Source of the DNA: Gammaproteobacteria bacterium
GTDB taxonomy: Bacteria; Pseudomonadota; Gammaproteobacteria; Magnimaribacterales; D2472
DNA: 33,080 nt
NCBI GenBank assembly: GCA_023257795.1
Contig: JALRBL010000088.1
Coordinates: 1 to 33,080, forward strand
Direction: 5' to 3'
The notes under the pieces are model-generated. The model saw nothing but the letters and a program-made list of their open reading frames with translations. It was not told where the DNA came from and made no database searches. This document shows, piece by piece, positions 1 to 8,877 of the stretch (position 1 is its first letter; the number at the start of each line of letters is the position of its first letter). The position numbers and the translations under genes were made by a program.

Positions 1-2368
1 GTATAGTTTTATCGGTCTGAACCGGCGCTGAAACTAATAATGAGCGTTGACCTTTGGCATCACCTAGTCTCGTTCTGACACCATAGGACCAGCTTTTATC
101 TTCTCTAAGATTCATATTAATTCTTGAGGTAAAGCTTCCACCAATGGGGTAGTTCATATAATCAATTAGAATTTCATCTTTGGTACCAGTAGGCGGTAAC
201 AATTGACCGGCAAGTATGAATGATTGGATAGCATTGGGCTTATTGATTAGATATATTTTCCTTTCTTCTGGAAGGGCAACATCAAAAAGCTCTACTTTGT
301 CTGAAGCCGTTGTTGATTTCCAATTCTTAGTTTTTTCATTTAGTAAGTTCACAGCCTCATTAAGAGAAATATCTCCTACCACTACAAATGTTGCTTGAGC
401 AGGGTTTACTGCATTTTTAAAGTACTTGATTAGCTGATCTCTGGTAACTTTTGAGATAGATTCAGTAGTTCCCGATCCAGTTAGTGGCTTACCGTATGGA
501 TGATTTTCACCATACAAAATTTTACCAATGTTTCTAAATGCTACCGCTGTGGGCTGATTTTCTTCTTGTTTAATACCAGCAAGAACCTGTTTTTGAATTC
601 TATCAATTTCTGCTTGTGGGAAAGTGGGAGATTCAATAGTCTCAAAGACCAAATCAAGGGTAGCACTTAAGTTGTTTTTTAAGCTTGAAAGGGAAATGCT
701 AGATGAATCTAAAGACGATCCGTATCCGACGTTTGACCCGAGTGCATCTACTTTAGAGGACCAACTTAGTGAATCGTTCTTTTTTGTTCCTTCATTTAGC
801 ATATCCATCGCAAAATTCAGGTAACCTAATTCGCTATCAGATTCTTGTGAGTAGCCATAATCAAAAACAATGCTCATTTCTACTAGAGGAACGTCTCGTC
901 TGGATGCCAATACTAGCTTTGAGCCGTTATCAAGAGTCGCTGTCTCAACTGTTGGGAATGAAAACGAAACCTTTCCATCTGGATACGGGACACCAGTTGA
1001 GCGGTCTATGTTACTAGACACTGTGCTAAATTTGCTTTCTGGTGAAATTACCAAGACATAAGGATTCTCATCGATCCATGTTTGCATGGTAGCTTTAATA
1101 TCATTTGCGGATGCAGACATTAATGTCTCTAGATATTCTTTATAGCATCCTGGATTTTTAGTGTAAGTTTGGCAAGTTGCCAGAATATCTGATTTACCCC
1201 CAAAACCACCTATACGCTGAATGCCTCTGACAAATCCAGCATAATTTTGGGTTTTAGTATTTTCTAGTAATGTTTTATCAGGACCTTTCTTTAAAAAATC
1301 TTGCAAGACATTATCCATCATTGCTTCAACAGCCTCAATGGTTGAATCTGGTGCAACATCTGCAATTAGAATAAATTGGCCTGCAATCTCTCTATCGTAA
1401 TAGAAAGCAGATACAGAAGTGGCAATCTGATTTTGATAAACTAATTTTTGATACATGGGAGAATTTTTTCCTCCGGTAAGGGTCGATGCTGCTAACTCAA
1501 AGAATATTGCTTCATCAGTATCTGTACCGGGGACATTCCAAACTTTATAGATTCTTGATTGAGGGACATTATCAGTCATGACTTCACGCTTTGGCTCAAG
1601 TCTTTTGGCAACCCAAGTATCAGGTTTAGTGAGTGTGGGGCCAGCTGGAATATCCCCAAAATAAGCTGTTACTTTTTCTTTTGCTGTTTCTAGATCAATG
1701 TCGCCTGCTAATACGAGGACAGCATTATTGGGGCCATAGTAAGTTTTAAACCAAGTTTGCACATCTTCCATGGAAGCAGCATCTAGATCCTCCATGTAAC
1801 CAATAGTGGACCATGAATAGGGATGACCCTCTGGGAAAGCACCTTTGGCTATGGTAATAAACGCTTTACCATAGGGGCTATTCTCGCCTTGCCTTTTTTC
1901 ATTTTGGACAACTCCGCGTTGCTCATCTAATCTTTCTTCATCAATGACGCCTAAGATATGACCCATTCTGTCTGATTCCATCCATAGGGCTAGATCAAGT
2001 GCATTAGTAGGAACGTTTTGAAAGTAGTTGGTGCGATCACTGTTGGTTGTTCCGTTTTGATCGGTTGATCCTATTTTTTCAAAGGGTTCAAAATACTCAC
2101 TGTTGTAGTTTTCAGTTCCATTAAACATGAGATGTTCAAATAAATGTGCGAAGCCTGTTTTGCCAACTTTTTCATTTTTTGATCCCACGTGGTACCAAAC
2201 GTTAACTGCAACCATGGGAACTTTTCGATCCTCATGCACAATTACAGTTAAACCATTGTCTAATGTGAATGAATCGTAGTTTATTTCAGGGATTTCACTC
2301 TCTTTAGCGATAAGTGGGAATGAAATTAGAACTGATAAAATTAAAATTTTAAGTGAGATTTTTTTCAT
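1..2368 (-). CDS. Exported M16 family zinc protease (pitrilysin-like), 3' end outside window
   Basis: Read by hand on the minus strand; absent from the ORF track because the stop lies beyond the window edge. About 789 residues are visible. The start is an ATG at 2368 preceded by GGAGG with good spacing. Residues 1-21 form a signal peptide (MKKISLKILILSVLISFPLIA). The inverted zinc motif HLFEH sits near residues 75-79 in GFAHLFEHLMFNG, the active M16 N-terminal domain. A second M16-like half begins near ATLDNGSKLVLASRRDVPLVEM and has no HxxEH, as expected for the inactive C-terminal half. Two-domain family members usually exceed 900 residues, so roughly the last hundred or so are missing. It probably degrades peptides in the periplasm. 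It diverges from the M28 peptidase gene. Family assignment is firm; the substrate is unknown. Confidence 0.93.
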   Translation of the reverse strand, partial: MKKISLKILILSVLISFPLIAKESEIPEINYDSFTLDNGLTVIVHEDRKVPMVAVNVWYHVGSKNEKVGKTGFAHLFEHLMFNGTENYNSEYFEPFEKIGSTDQNGTTNSDRTNYFQNVPTNALDLALWMESDRMGHILGVIDEERLDEQRGVVQNEKRQGENSPYGKAFITIAKGAFPEGHPYSWSTIGYMEDLDAASMEDVQTWFKTYYGPNNAVLVLAGDIDLETAKEKVTAYFGDIPAGPTLTKPDTWVAKRLEPKREVMTDNVPQSRIYKVWNVPGTDTDEAIFFELAASTLTGGKNSPMYQKLVYQNQIATSVSAFYYDREIAGQFILIADVAPDSTIEAVEAMMDNVLQDFLKKGPDKTLLENTKTQNYAGFVRGIQRIGGFGGKSDILATCQTYTKNPGCYKEYLETLMSASANDIKATMQTWIDENPYVLVISPESKFSTVSSNIDRSTGVPYPDGKVSFSFPTVETATLDNGSKLVLASRRDVPLVEMSIVFDYGYSQESDSELGYLNFAMDMLNEGTKKNDSLSWSSKVDALGSNVGYGSSLDSSSISLSSLKNNLSATLDLVFETIESPTFPQAEIDRIQKQVLAGIKQEENQPTAVAFRNIGKILYGENHPYGKPLTGSGTTESISKVTRDQLIKYFKNAVNPAQATFVVVGDISLNEAVNLLNEKTKNWKSTTASDKVELFDVALPEERKIYLINKPNAIQSFILAGQLLPPTGTKDEILIDYMNYPIGGSFTSRINMNLREDKSWSYGVRTRLGDAKGQRSLLVSAPVQTDKTI

Positions 2369-2398
2369 GAAATTTACCTCCAAAGGCTTGGACACATT

Positions 2399-2428
2399 AT
2401 TATATGTAAAGTTTACGAGAAATGTTAC
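2399..2428 (-). promoter_or_regulatory. Predicted sigma70 promoter of the M16 protease gene
   Basis: On the minus strand GTAACA (forward 2423-2428) and a perfect TATAAT (forward 2399-2404) are separated by 18 bases, about 30 bases upstream of the ATG. The -35 box matches 4 of 6 consensus bases. This is pattern evidence only. Confidence 0.45.
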
Positions 2429-2446
2429 TTCTGAGAGGTTGAGTTA

Positions 2447-4075
2447 ATGAGACGCATATTTTTACTATCATCTTTATTGTTAATTGGTTGCAATAAAACC
2501 GACATTTCATTTGCTGACAATACAGATCAGCGTTTGAGAAACTGGATAGAAACTATTTCTTCAGATGAATTTGAGGGAAGAGAACCAGGAACAATAGGGG
2601 CTCAGCTCGCAAAAAACTATATAGCACAACAATTAAGTAATCTTGACCTTGATCCGCTCAGCGGCAATTCATTTTTCTTAAAGGTTCCGGCATCAAAAAT
2701 AACTCTGAAAGAACAATCATACGCCACCATTACTTTTAGAAATCAGGATCGAAAGCTAGAAACTGGAAAAGAGATAGTTTTTTGGACCAAACATGCTACG
2801 GAATACAAAAAGCTGAGAGATAGTGAAATGGTATTTGTTGGCTATGGAATAGTTGCTCCAGAATATGATTGGAATGACTATGAGGGTTTGGATGTTAGAG
2901 GTAAAACAGTTGTTATGCTCATCAATGATCCTGGTTTTGAGACTGGTAATCTTAGACTATTTAATGGCAGATCAATGACTTACTATGGTAGATGGACCTA
3001 TAAATTTGAAGAAGCAGCACGTCAGGGTGCTGCTGCAGCTATTATTTTGCATGAAGAGGAACCCGCGGCTTATCCTTGGGGGGTTGTTGAAAACAGTTGG
3101 CAAGGTCCACAACTCGATTTGCAAAGAGAAGACATGGGTGCTTCTAGAGCTATCTTAGAGGGCTGGATTCCTCACGATATTTTCAATGAAATTATTACAT
3201 ACACTGGATTTAATTATTCAGCGTTGAAAGAAATTGCTTTATCTGAGACTTTTCAACCATTTGCAATGCGTGGTTTAACTTTTTCAACAGAAATATACAA
3301 TGATGTTGAATATATTTCTTCTCATAATCTAGCAGCACTTCAAAAGGGTACAAAATATCCTGATGAGTATTTATTGTTTACAGCTCATTGGGATCATTTG
3401 GGCATGCTTGAGGGAAACCCTGCTGAAGATTTGATCATGAATGGTGCAGTAGATAATGCCACTGGAGTTTCATCTTTACTGGAGTTTGGGTATAGATTTT
3501 CTCAAAATCCGCCCGAGCGATCTATTATTTATCTATTTGTAACCCTTGAAGAGTCCGGGCTTTTGGGATCTGAGTATTTTGCTGAATATCCAGCTGTGCC
3601 TCTAAAAAATATTGTTGCTGGTTTTAATTTTGATGGTATTCAACCAACAGGTAAAACAAAGGATATGGTAGTTATTGGATACGGAGCTTCAGAACTTGAA
3701 GATATGCTTGAACGAAGGCTTGCAACCGAAGGAAGATACATCAATCCTGATCCAAACCCCGAAAAGGGTTATTTTTATCGTTCAGATCACATTAGTTTTG
3801 CAAAAAGAGGAGTTCCAATGCTTTATGCAGATAGTGGCTCAGATCTTGAGTCCGGAGGCAAATTAGCTGGCTTGCAAATGGAAGAAGAGTATAGGTTGAA
3901 TAGATATCATGCAGTTGGTGATGAATACAATGTTTCCTGGAATTTAGAAGGGTTGGAACAGTCTATTAATACAGTATTTTCTATTTCTTCAGAGTTGGCT
4001 AATTCTCAAACTTGGCCTAATTGGTACGAAGGCAATGAATTCAGATCAATACGTGATCAATCACGATCTCAATAG
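2447..4075 (+). CDS. M28 family metallopeptidase, predicted lipoprotein
   Basis: This 542-residue protein has a lipoprotein signal, with LLIGC placing the lipidated Cys at residue 15, so it is probably membrane-anchored in the periplasm or outer membrane. The middle region (EGLDVRGKTVVMLINDPG and a following Ala-rich stretch) looks like a PA domain inserted before the catalytic part. M28 metal and catalytic motifs follow in order: AHWDHLG, GAVDNATGVSSLLE, LEESGLLGSEYF, NFDGI and YRSDHISFAKRGVP. The M28 family comprises di-zinc aminopeptidases and carboxypeptidases; this one resembles PA-domain aminopeptidases. The ATG follows GAGAGG. Its 3' end overlaps the convergent ctlX gene by 7 bases. 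With the adjacent M16 protease it forms an extracytoplasmic peptide-degrading pair (inference). Confidence 0.92.
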   Translation: MRRIFLLSSLLLIGCNKTDISFADNTDQRLRNWIETISSDEFEGREPGTIGAQLAKNYIAQQLSNLDLDPLSGNSFFLKVPASKITLKEQSYATITFRNQDRKLETGKEIVFWTKHATEYKKLRDSEMVFVGYGIVAPEYDWNDYEGLDVRGKTVVMLINDPGFETGNLRLFNGRSMTYYGRWTYKFEEAARQGAAAAIILHEEEPAAYPWGVVENSWQGPQLDLQREDMGASRAILEGWIPHDIFNEIITYTGFNYSALKEIALSETFQPFAMRGLTFSTEIYNDVEYISSHNLAALQKGTKYPDEYLLFTAHWDHLGMLEGNPAEDLIMNGAVDNATGVSSLLEFGYRFSQNPPERSIIYLFVTLEESGLLGSEYFAEYPAVPLKNIVAGFNFDGIQPTGKTKDMVVIGYGASELEDMLERRLATEGRYINPDPNPEKGYFYRSDHISFAKRGVPMLYADSGSDLESGGKLAGLQMEEEYRLNRYHAVGDEYNVSWNLEGLEQSINTVFSISSELANSQTWPNWYEGNEFRSIRDQSRSQ

Positions 4076-4938
4076 AGTTCTTGAACCATACACCTAGCTG
4101 ATCCTCCTCCTATTTTTTCTATATTGTGAAGATCTATTACCAAGAGCTTTGAATAATGCTTATCAAGCACTCTTCTTTGGTCAACTGTTAATATCTGACA
4201 TGCTGTTTTTGACATTAAGAGCATTAATTGATTATCTTTGTTCCTTATTTCAAGCATATTTCCACAATAGGCTTCTAATTGCGCTTTTGTAAAACGCATT
4301 ATTTCTTTGTTACTAGGTATTGAACTCAAAACAAGATCTCTATCCTTGATATCAATCACATCAGGACAAATCCCAACAATATTCGTTCCAATCCACATGA
4401 CAACATTGGTGTGATAAATAGGTTGATTTTTAAAATACGAATGGAAAGTAATACATTGGTAACCTCTTTTAAAAGCCCAATCCTCAGCAAGATCTTTATT
4501 TGATCTTGTGGAAATTGAACAGAAGGCTATTTTATTTTTTCTATCTAAAACAAGTGAACTGGTGCTTTCCAAAGCTATCCCATTTGCTTGCTCTTTTGCA
4601 TAGTCAATCTCTATTGAATATGCATCAAGCAATTTAGAAAGGCTGGGATTGTTTCTTTCAATTTGTCTATTAAGCGACTCCATAGAAAATAAATCCATTG
4701 TGCCGTTTGCAAATGTGGCAAACCAGTTTGGAAAAATAGCATCGGGAGCATTTTGCAAAGCATCAAATTCTATTATGTCCAAACCAGCATTGGATAATGT
4801 ATCTCTCATTTGAATCCATTCATCTTTGCATTTATCAATATGGCCTGAGTTTGTTTGGAATACATTACTGCTGGCAGTTTGGTTATTAGGTCCAAAATAA
4901 TCAGGCCTTACCATTACTAGTTTTGAGGTTGATTGCAT
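4069..4938 (-). CDS. ctlX: Arginine-deiminase-related hydrolase, CtlX type
   Basis: The family features are clear: an N-terminal MVRPDYFGPNNQTASSNVFQ, a central YHTNVVMWIG carrying the catalytic His, and a C-terminal GGGSARC motif with the nucleophilic Cys. This is the guanidino-modifying beta/alpha propeller fold. CtlX relatives act as citrulline or related ureido/guanidino hydrolases, but substrate cannot be told from sequence. The ORF track starts at 4953, where the A of ATG is the last base of the tRNA-Arg CCA end, so tRNA maturation would destroy that start. I prefer the in-frame ATG at 4938 (MQSTSKLVMVRP, 289 residues), which matches the family's short N-terminus. No Shine-Dalgarno is visible for either. 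The gene probably depends on read-through from the tRNA gene. Confidence 0.85.
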   Translation of the reverse strand: MQSTSKLVMVRPDYFGPNNQTASSNVFQTNSGHIDKCKDEWIQMRDTLSNAGLDIIEFDALQNAPDAIFPNWFATFANGTMDLFSMESLNRQIERNNPSLSKLLDAYSIEIDYAKEQANGIALESTSSLVLDRKNKIAFCSISTRSNKDLAEDWAFKRGYQCITFHSYFKNQPIYHTNVVMWIGTNIVGICPDVIDIKDRDLVLSSIPSNKEIMRFTKAQLEAYCGNMLEIRNKDNQLMLLMSKTACQILTVDQRRVLDKHYSKLLVIDLHNIEKIGGGSARCMVQELY

Positions 4939-4952
4939 ATGTTTTAACAGCA

Positions 4953-5029
4953 TGGCGCGCCCGGAGAGGTTCGAACTCCCGACCCCCAGGTTCGTAGCCT
5001 GGTACTCTATCCAGCTGAGCTACGGGCGC
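4953..5029 (-). tRNA. tRNA-Arg (anticodon ACG)
   Basis: A complete cloverleaf on the minus strand has acceptor GCGCCCG paired with CGGGCGC, a D arm GCTCAGCTGGATAGAGT, anticodon stem CCAGG/CCTGG around loop CTACGAA (anticodon ACG, A34 normally edited to inosine), and T arm GGGAGTTCGAACCTCTC. The discriminator is G and CCA is encoded. Length is 77 bases. The CCA end abuts the downstream ctlX reading frame. Confidence 0.97.
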
Positions 5030-5098
5030 ACAAAGGTATTTTAATCAAAAGAATCCGTATAAGATATCTAAAAGGCCTATATAGATAAACAAGATGCT

Positions 5099-6442
5099 AT
5101 GAGGAATATCACTCAATCTTCAATACTAAGTTATGTATCTCTAACTTTTCCAGCATCTGCAGCAGCAATGCCTATTGTTGTATATATTTTGCCTTATTAC
5201 GCAGATAACTTGGGATTGGGCTTATCTATTGTTGGCTTAATATTTTTTATTGGTCGGATGCTTGATGTTTTCACCGATCCTTTCATGGGTTATTTGATTG
5301 ATAAGTATCCATCAAGATGGGGTAAACACAAGCACTGGATTGCAATCTCGCTTCCATTTCTGATGGTAGCAATTTATTTAATCTATCTCCCAAATCAGTC
5401 TATGGTTTCACCTGCATATCTTTTTTTTAGTTTATTTATAGCTTATTTAGGATTTACATTATTGGTCGTTACACAACTATCTTGGTCTGTAGTGCTAGCA
5501 CCTTCATATGATGAGCGGACTCGCTTGCTTACTGCTAGAGAATTTGTATCCCTAATTTCAATGCTCGTCATTATCGCATTACCTGCTCTAATAGAAATTT
5601 ATACTTCTAGTCTGGAAGCAAAAATTCAATCTATTGGCGTGACCTCTCTTTTATTAATCCCACTTATTATTATCACTGCCTTAATTGTGGTTCCCGATAA
5701 AAAAGATGCACTTACTGAGCGCGCTCAGGTTCCAGCCCTAGAAATGCTAAAAACCGTATTAGTGGATAAGGAATTATCTAGACTTGTGTTTGCCAACCTT
5801 TTTTTGGCTTTTTCACAAAGTCTTTTTGGGGCGCTTTCAATTATTGTGTTTAATACGATTTTTGAATTACCTGAGTACTCTGCCAGAGCAACATTGCTCT
5901 ATTTTATTATGGGTGCTGTTGGGCTATTCATTTTTAGAAGCTTAAGTTTAAAAACTTCCAAGCATTTTTCTGCTTCGATTTGCTTGGCATTTGGCTCTTT
6001 CATTATCATCCTGGCTTGGTTTATTTCACCTTATGTTATTGGAACCCAATACAGCATTTACTTGTTATTTGCATTTACTTTTTTCTATGGTTTATCTTTT
6101 GCTGGAGCAACACCGCTGATTATGGCAATGGTGGGCGATGTATCTGAAATGAAGGAGAAAGAGAGTGGCTACAGTAAAAGCGGTGCCGTTTATGCTTATG
6201 TTACTACCATAGCAAAAATAGGTTTTTCTCTTGCGGCTGCAATTCCTTATATTATTCTTGAAACATTTGTGGGTTTTGAAGTTTCTTTGGGAGCAAACAA
6301 TTCTGAATTTAGTAAAGCTGTGCTTTGGAATATATATATGTTGGTTCCATTTTTTGGGTATGCAATAGCAGGATTGATGATTTACTCTCATCCACATTCC
6401 AGAGAAAAAGTAAGCGAGTTTAGGGGTTCAAATGAATTATAG
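5099..6442 (+). CDS. GPH/MelB-type MFS symporter
   Basis: A 447-residue inner-membrane protein with about 12 hydrophobic helices. The signature RMLDVFTDPFMGYLIDKYPSRWGKHKHWI near residues 53-81 matches the cation-binding helix and loop 2-3 of glycoside-pentoside-hexuronide symporters such as MelB. A second conserved stretch, MAMVGDVSEMKEKESG, corresponds to the family's loop 10-11 region. These transporters move sugars or related small solutes with H+ or Na+; the substrate is not predictable, and many environmental members have no link to sugars. The last 11 bases overlap the rubredoxin gene, so the two are almost certainly co-transcribed. ATG 5099 has no strong ribosome binding site. Confidence 0.85.
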   Translation: MRNITQSSILSYVSLTFPASAAAMPIVVYILPYYADNLGLGLSIVGLIFFIGRMLDVFTDPFMGYLIDKYPSRWGKHKHWIAISLPFLMVAIYLIYLPNQSMVSPAYLFFSLFIAYLGFTLLVVTQLSWSVVLAPSYDERTRLLTAREFVSLISMLVIIALPALIEIYTSSLEAKIQSIGVTSLLLIPLIIITALIVVPDKKDALTERAQVPALEMLKTVLVDKELSRLVFANLFLAFSQSLFGALSIIVFNTIFELPEYSARATLLYFIMGAVGLFIFRSLSLKTSKHFSASICLAFGSFIIILAWFISPYVIGTQYSIYLLFAFTFFYGLSFAGATPLIMAMVGDVSEMKEKESGYSKSGAVYAYVTTIAKIGFSLAAAIPYIILETFVGFEVSLGANNSEFSKAVLWNIYMLVPFFGYAIAGLMIYSHPHSREKVSEFRGSNEL

Positions 6443-6602
6443 AAAATATGAATGTGTAATCTGTGGCTATATTTTTGATGAAGAAATTGGTATTCCAGAA
6501 GACGGCATTGAACCAGGAACAAGATGGGAAGCTATTCCAGATGATTGGGTTTGCCCGGATTGTGGGGTAAGCAAATTTGATTTCGAGCTTATTGATGGAT
6601 AA
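6432..6602 (+). CDS. Rubredoxin (56 residues, overlaps genes on both sides)
   Basis: This gene is missing from the ORF track and was found by translating the junction between two transporter genes. The product is a full-length rubredoxin with two iron-binding pairs, CVIC (C8, C11) and CPDC (C41, C44), plus the conserved core YECVICGYIFDEEIG and DDWVCPDCGVSKFDFE. It is a one-electron carrier using an Fe(Cys)4 centre. The ATG at 6432 follows AGGGG at 5 bases. It overlaps the upstream symporter gene by 11 bases and the downstream MFS gene by 8 bases, which implies translational coupling. Rubredoxins usually serve oxygenases or peroxide/oxygen defence enzymes; no rubredoxin reductase or AlkB is present here, so the partner is unknown. 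Confidence 0.95.
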   Translation: MNYRKYECVICGYIFDEEIGIPEDGIEPGTRWEAIPDDWVCPDCGVSKFDFELIDG

Positions 6603-7893
6603 GAAAAATTATCGAACGTTTGCTCTAATTTTATTAACCATAGTGTATGGATTCAATTTTATTGATCGGCAAATTATGGGAATTCTTGCACCATTTATCC
6701 AAGAAGATCTTAACTTGAGTAATACCCAGCTTGGATTGTTAATCGGTTTTGCATTTGCTGTTTTTTATACGGTAACAGCTATTCCAATTGCTTGGCTGGC
6801 GGATAAATTCAGCAGAGTCAATATTTTAGCTATAGCTTTAGCAACTTGGAGTGGATTCACAGCATTGACTGGATTTGCCAATAACTTTATTCAAATTGGG
6901 TTAGCAAGAATGGGCGTTGGGATTGGAGAAGCAGGCGGGAGCCCACCATCTCATTCAATTATTTCCGATCTATATTCAAAAGAAGAAAGAGCAAGCGCAT
7001 TGGGTGTTTATTCTATGGGAATTCCTTTTGGAATTATGGCAGCATTCTTTGCTACAGCAGCGATTATGGGAGCAGATTCTAGCAATGTAGATTGGCGAAG
7101 AATTTTTATTTTTCTTGGGGTAACGGGGGTTATGCTTGCTGTAATTGTAAAGTTAGTTCTTAAAGAGCCGAAGCGTGGAGCCATGGAGATAGAAGGTAAT
7201 CGCCAAGTTGTAAACCCACCTTTTTTAGATTCAATAAAAATATTGCTAAAAATTCCTTCTTGGTGGGCTATGTGTTTTGGTATTGCTTTTGGATCTTTTG
7301 TTTCATATGCAAAAGGCGGATTTCAAACTAAGTTTCTCGTGACGTTAGACCCATCGTTTGATTTCCAAACCCTAGTTATTTTATTAGGGATTATTAATGG
7401 CACTACCTACGCTGGAGGTGCATTTTTTGGGGCTAGACTGGCCGACAAATGGGGAAATAAAGATGTTCGAGCTTATGGGTGGCTTCCCGCAATTTCAATA
7501 GGTTTATGCTTGCCAATAGGAGTTTTATCATGGTGGGCTCCTACAGTTGAACTTAACTTAATTTTCTCAACAATATTCTTACTATTGATTGGGATTTATC
7601 TTGGTCCAAGCTTTGCGATTGCACAAACGTTGGCTCCCATCCATATGAGAGCAATGTCGACTGCATTATTCTTTTTTATATTGAACATGATCGCTCTCGG
7701 AGGAGGCCCTACATTTGCAGGGTGGTTAATCGATGTCTTTGCTAATTATTACAATGAACTCGATGCTATTCGTTATGCAATGTCAGCTACCGCATTAATC
7801 TTTGTATTCTCTATTTTAAGTTTCATGATAGTAAGTAAAAATCTTCCAAAAGATTGGAAAGAAGCTGAAGAAAGAAATAGTTTTAAAAGTTGA
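6595..7893 (+). CDS. Spinster-like MFS transporter
   Basis: The product is a 432-residue, 12-helix MFS protein. NFIDRQIMGILAPFIQEDLNLSNTQLGLL, AIPIAWLADKFSR (MFS motif A) and ARMGVGIGEAGGSPPSHSIISDLY are typical of the Spinster (Spns) subfamily common in marine and actinobacterial catabolic loci. The ORF track begins at a TTG (6577); I take the ATG at 6595 (MDKKNYRTFA), which overlaps the rubredoxin stop and gives the normal short cytoplasmic N-terminus. The stop lies 24 bases from the convergent Rieske oxygenase gene. Position next to steroid-type oxidation genes makes uptake or export of a lipophilic carboxylate plausible, but that is inference. Confidence 0.85.
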   Translation: MDKKNYRTFALILLTIVYGFNFIDRQIMGILAPFIQEDLNLSNTQLGLLIGFAFAVFYTVTAIPIAWLADKFSRVNILAIALATWSGFTALTGFANNFIQIGLARMGVGIGEAGGSPPSHSIISDLYSKEERASALGVYSMGIPFGIMAAFFATAAIMGADSSNVDWRRIFIFLGVTGVMLAVIVKLVLKEPKRGAMEIEGNRQVVNPPFLDSIKILLKIPSWWAMCFGIAFGSFVSYAKGGFQTKFLVTLDPSFDFQTLVILLGIINGTTYAGGAFFGARLADKWGNKDVRAYGWLPAISIGLCLPIGVLSWWAPTVELNLIFSTIFLLLIGIYLGPSFAIAQTLAPIHMRAMSTALFFFILNMIALGGGPTFAGWLIDVFANYYNELDAIRYAMSATALIFVFSILSFMIVSKNLPKDWKEAEERNSFKS

Positions 7894-7917
7894 TTAAACT
7901 AAATTTTCTTTAATATG

Positions 7918-8877
7918 CTAGCCGGCGTAGAAATTTGAATAATGCTTTCTAAATTGTGCAATGGGTCCGTCTTTGTCACAAAGTACAGGTTTTTCGGCAT
8001 ATTTTTTATGCTCCCAAATTGGAATGTCTTCTTTAACTTGCTTATCAATATCAGCAATGATTGCTGCTGAGACGCCTCCTGTTGGAGTTTTTCCATCAAC
8101 TTTTTTCTGCAAGAAGAAAAATCTAGTGATACATTTTTCAGATTCAACCGGAGTTGTCATGCCAAGCAGTAATGTGTCGCAAATACCCTCGAATTTAGTT
8201 GCGCTGTCACCAGGACCATTTGAAAAAGCAGTAATTTGACCCTTGATGGTTCCGCGTGGTGTTTCCATATCTGCTCTTTGCACGGAAGTTCTTTTTTGAT
8301 CTTGATAAGAAACTTCAAACTCCGGATAACTAACAACACCATGAACATATTTAAAATGAGCGGCATCTACAGCATTTTCAGCCATATCTTGAATGTGGCA
8401 ATTAATGTTATATTCAAATGCAACAAACTCGTCTGCCCATTCAGGATCGTCTATTTCAGGATGAATGGTTACATCGTACATAGGTTTAAGGCCATCAGGA
8501 TGATACCAGGCATAAATTAAATTATTTGCCTCAACGGTAGGATACCTAAAGATAGCTACCTCTCTTGCTTTTGGTGGGATGTTAGTAGCATAAGGTATAT
8601 CACCGATGGTTCCATCTGTTTTCCATCTCCAGGCATGGAAAGGGCATTCAATGCAGTTGTCCTTTACTATTCCACCATGACCTAAATGGGCTCCTAAATG
8701 AGGGCAGTATGCATCTAACATGGATACCTCCCCATTTTGACCCCTAAAAAGCACCTGATCCTCGCCAAAGTATCTAACTGCTTTTACTTGTCCTATTTCA
8801 AGACTGGCACTTGTATCTATGCAATACCATCCAAATGGAATAGGCATCGGATATCTTTTTTTTGTATTTTCATTCAT
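7918..8877 (-). CDS. Rieske non-haem iron oxygenase, KshA-like (3-ketosteroid 9-alpha-hydroxylase family)
   Basis: 319 residues. The [2Fe-2S] Rieske motif is CPH(17)CPFH: C58, H60, C78, H81. The mononuclear iron facial triad is seen as AVDAAHFKYVH (D171, H174, H179), with a third acidic ligand likely in LCDKDGP near residue 301. Overall layout (GWYCIDTSASLEIGQ, LDAYCPHLGAHLGHGG, DIPYA, and a C-terminal KPVLCDKDGPIAQFRKHYSNFYA) resembles KshA, which hydroxylates C9 of 3-keto-4-ene steroids and, with KstD, opens ring B. Family members also act on other lipids, so the substrate is unproven. No KshB-type reductase lies in the window. It overlaps the upstream amidohydrolase-like gene by 4 bases (ATGA), so the two are coupled. 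Confidence is high for the Rieske class and moderate for KshA-like. Confidence 0.88.
   Translation of the reverse strand: MNENTKKRYPMPIPFGWYCIDTSASLEIGQVKAVRYFGEDQVLFRGQNGEVSMLDAYCPHLGAHLGHGGIVKDNCIECPFHAWRWKTDGTIGDIPYATNIPPKAREVAIFRYPTVEANNLIYAWYHPDGLKPMYDVTIHPEIDDPEWADEFVAFEYNINCHIQDMAENAVDAAHFKYVHGVVSYPEFEVSYQDQKRTSVQRADMETPRGTIKGQITAFSNGPGDSATKFEGICDTLLLGMTTPVESEKCITRFFFLQKKVDGKTPTGGVSAAIIADIDKQVKEDIPIWEHKKYAEKPVLCDKDGPIAQFRKHYSNFYAG

Noticed and set aside
216-1061. Several short plus-strand ORFs in the first kilobase
   Set aside because: They lie antisense to the M16 protease reading frame, which carries signal peptide and HLFEH motif and runs open to the window edge.
6092-6397. 101-residue minus-strand ORF within the MelB-like symporter
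   Set aside because: Antisense shadow with no recognisable motif.
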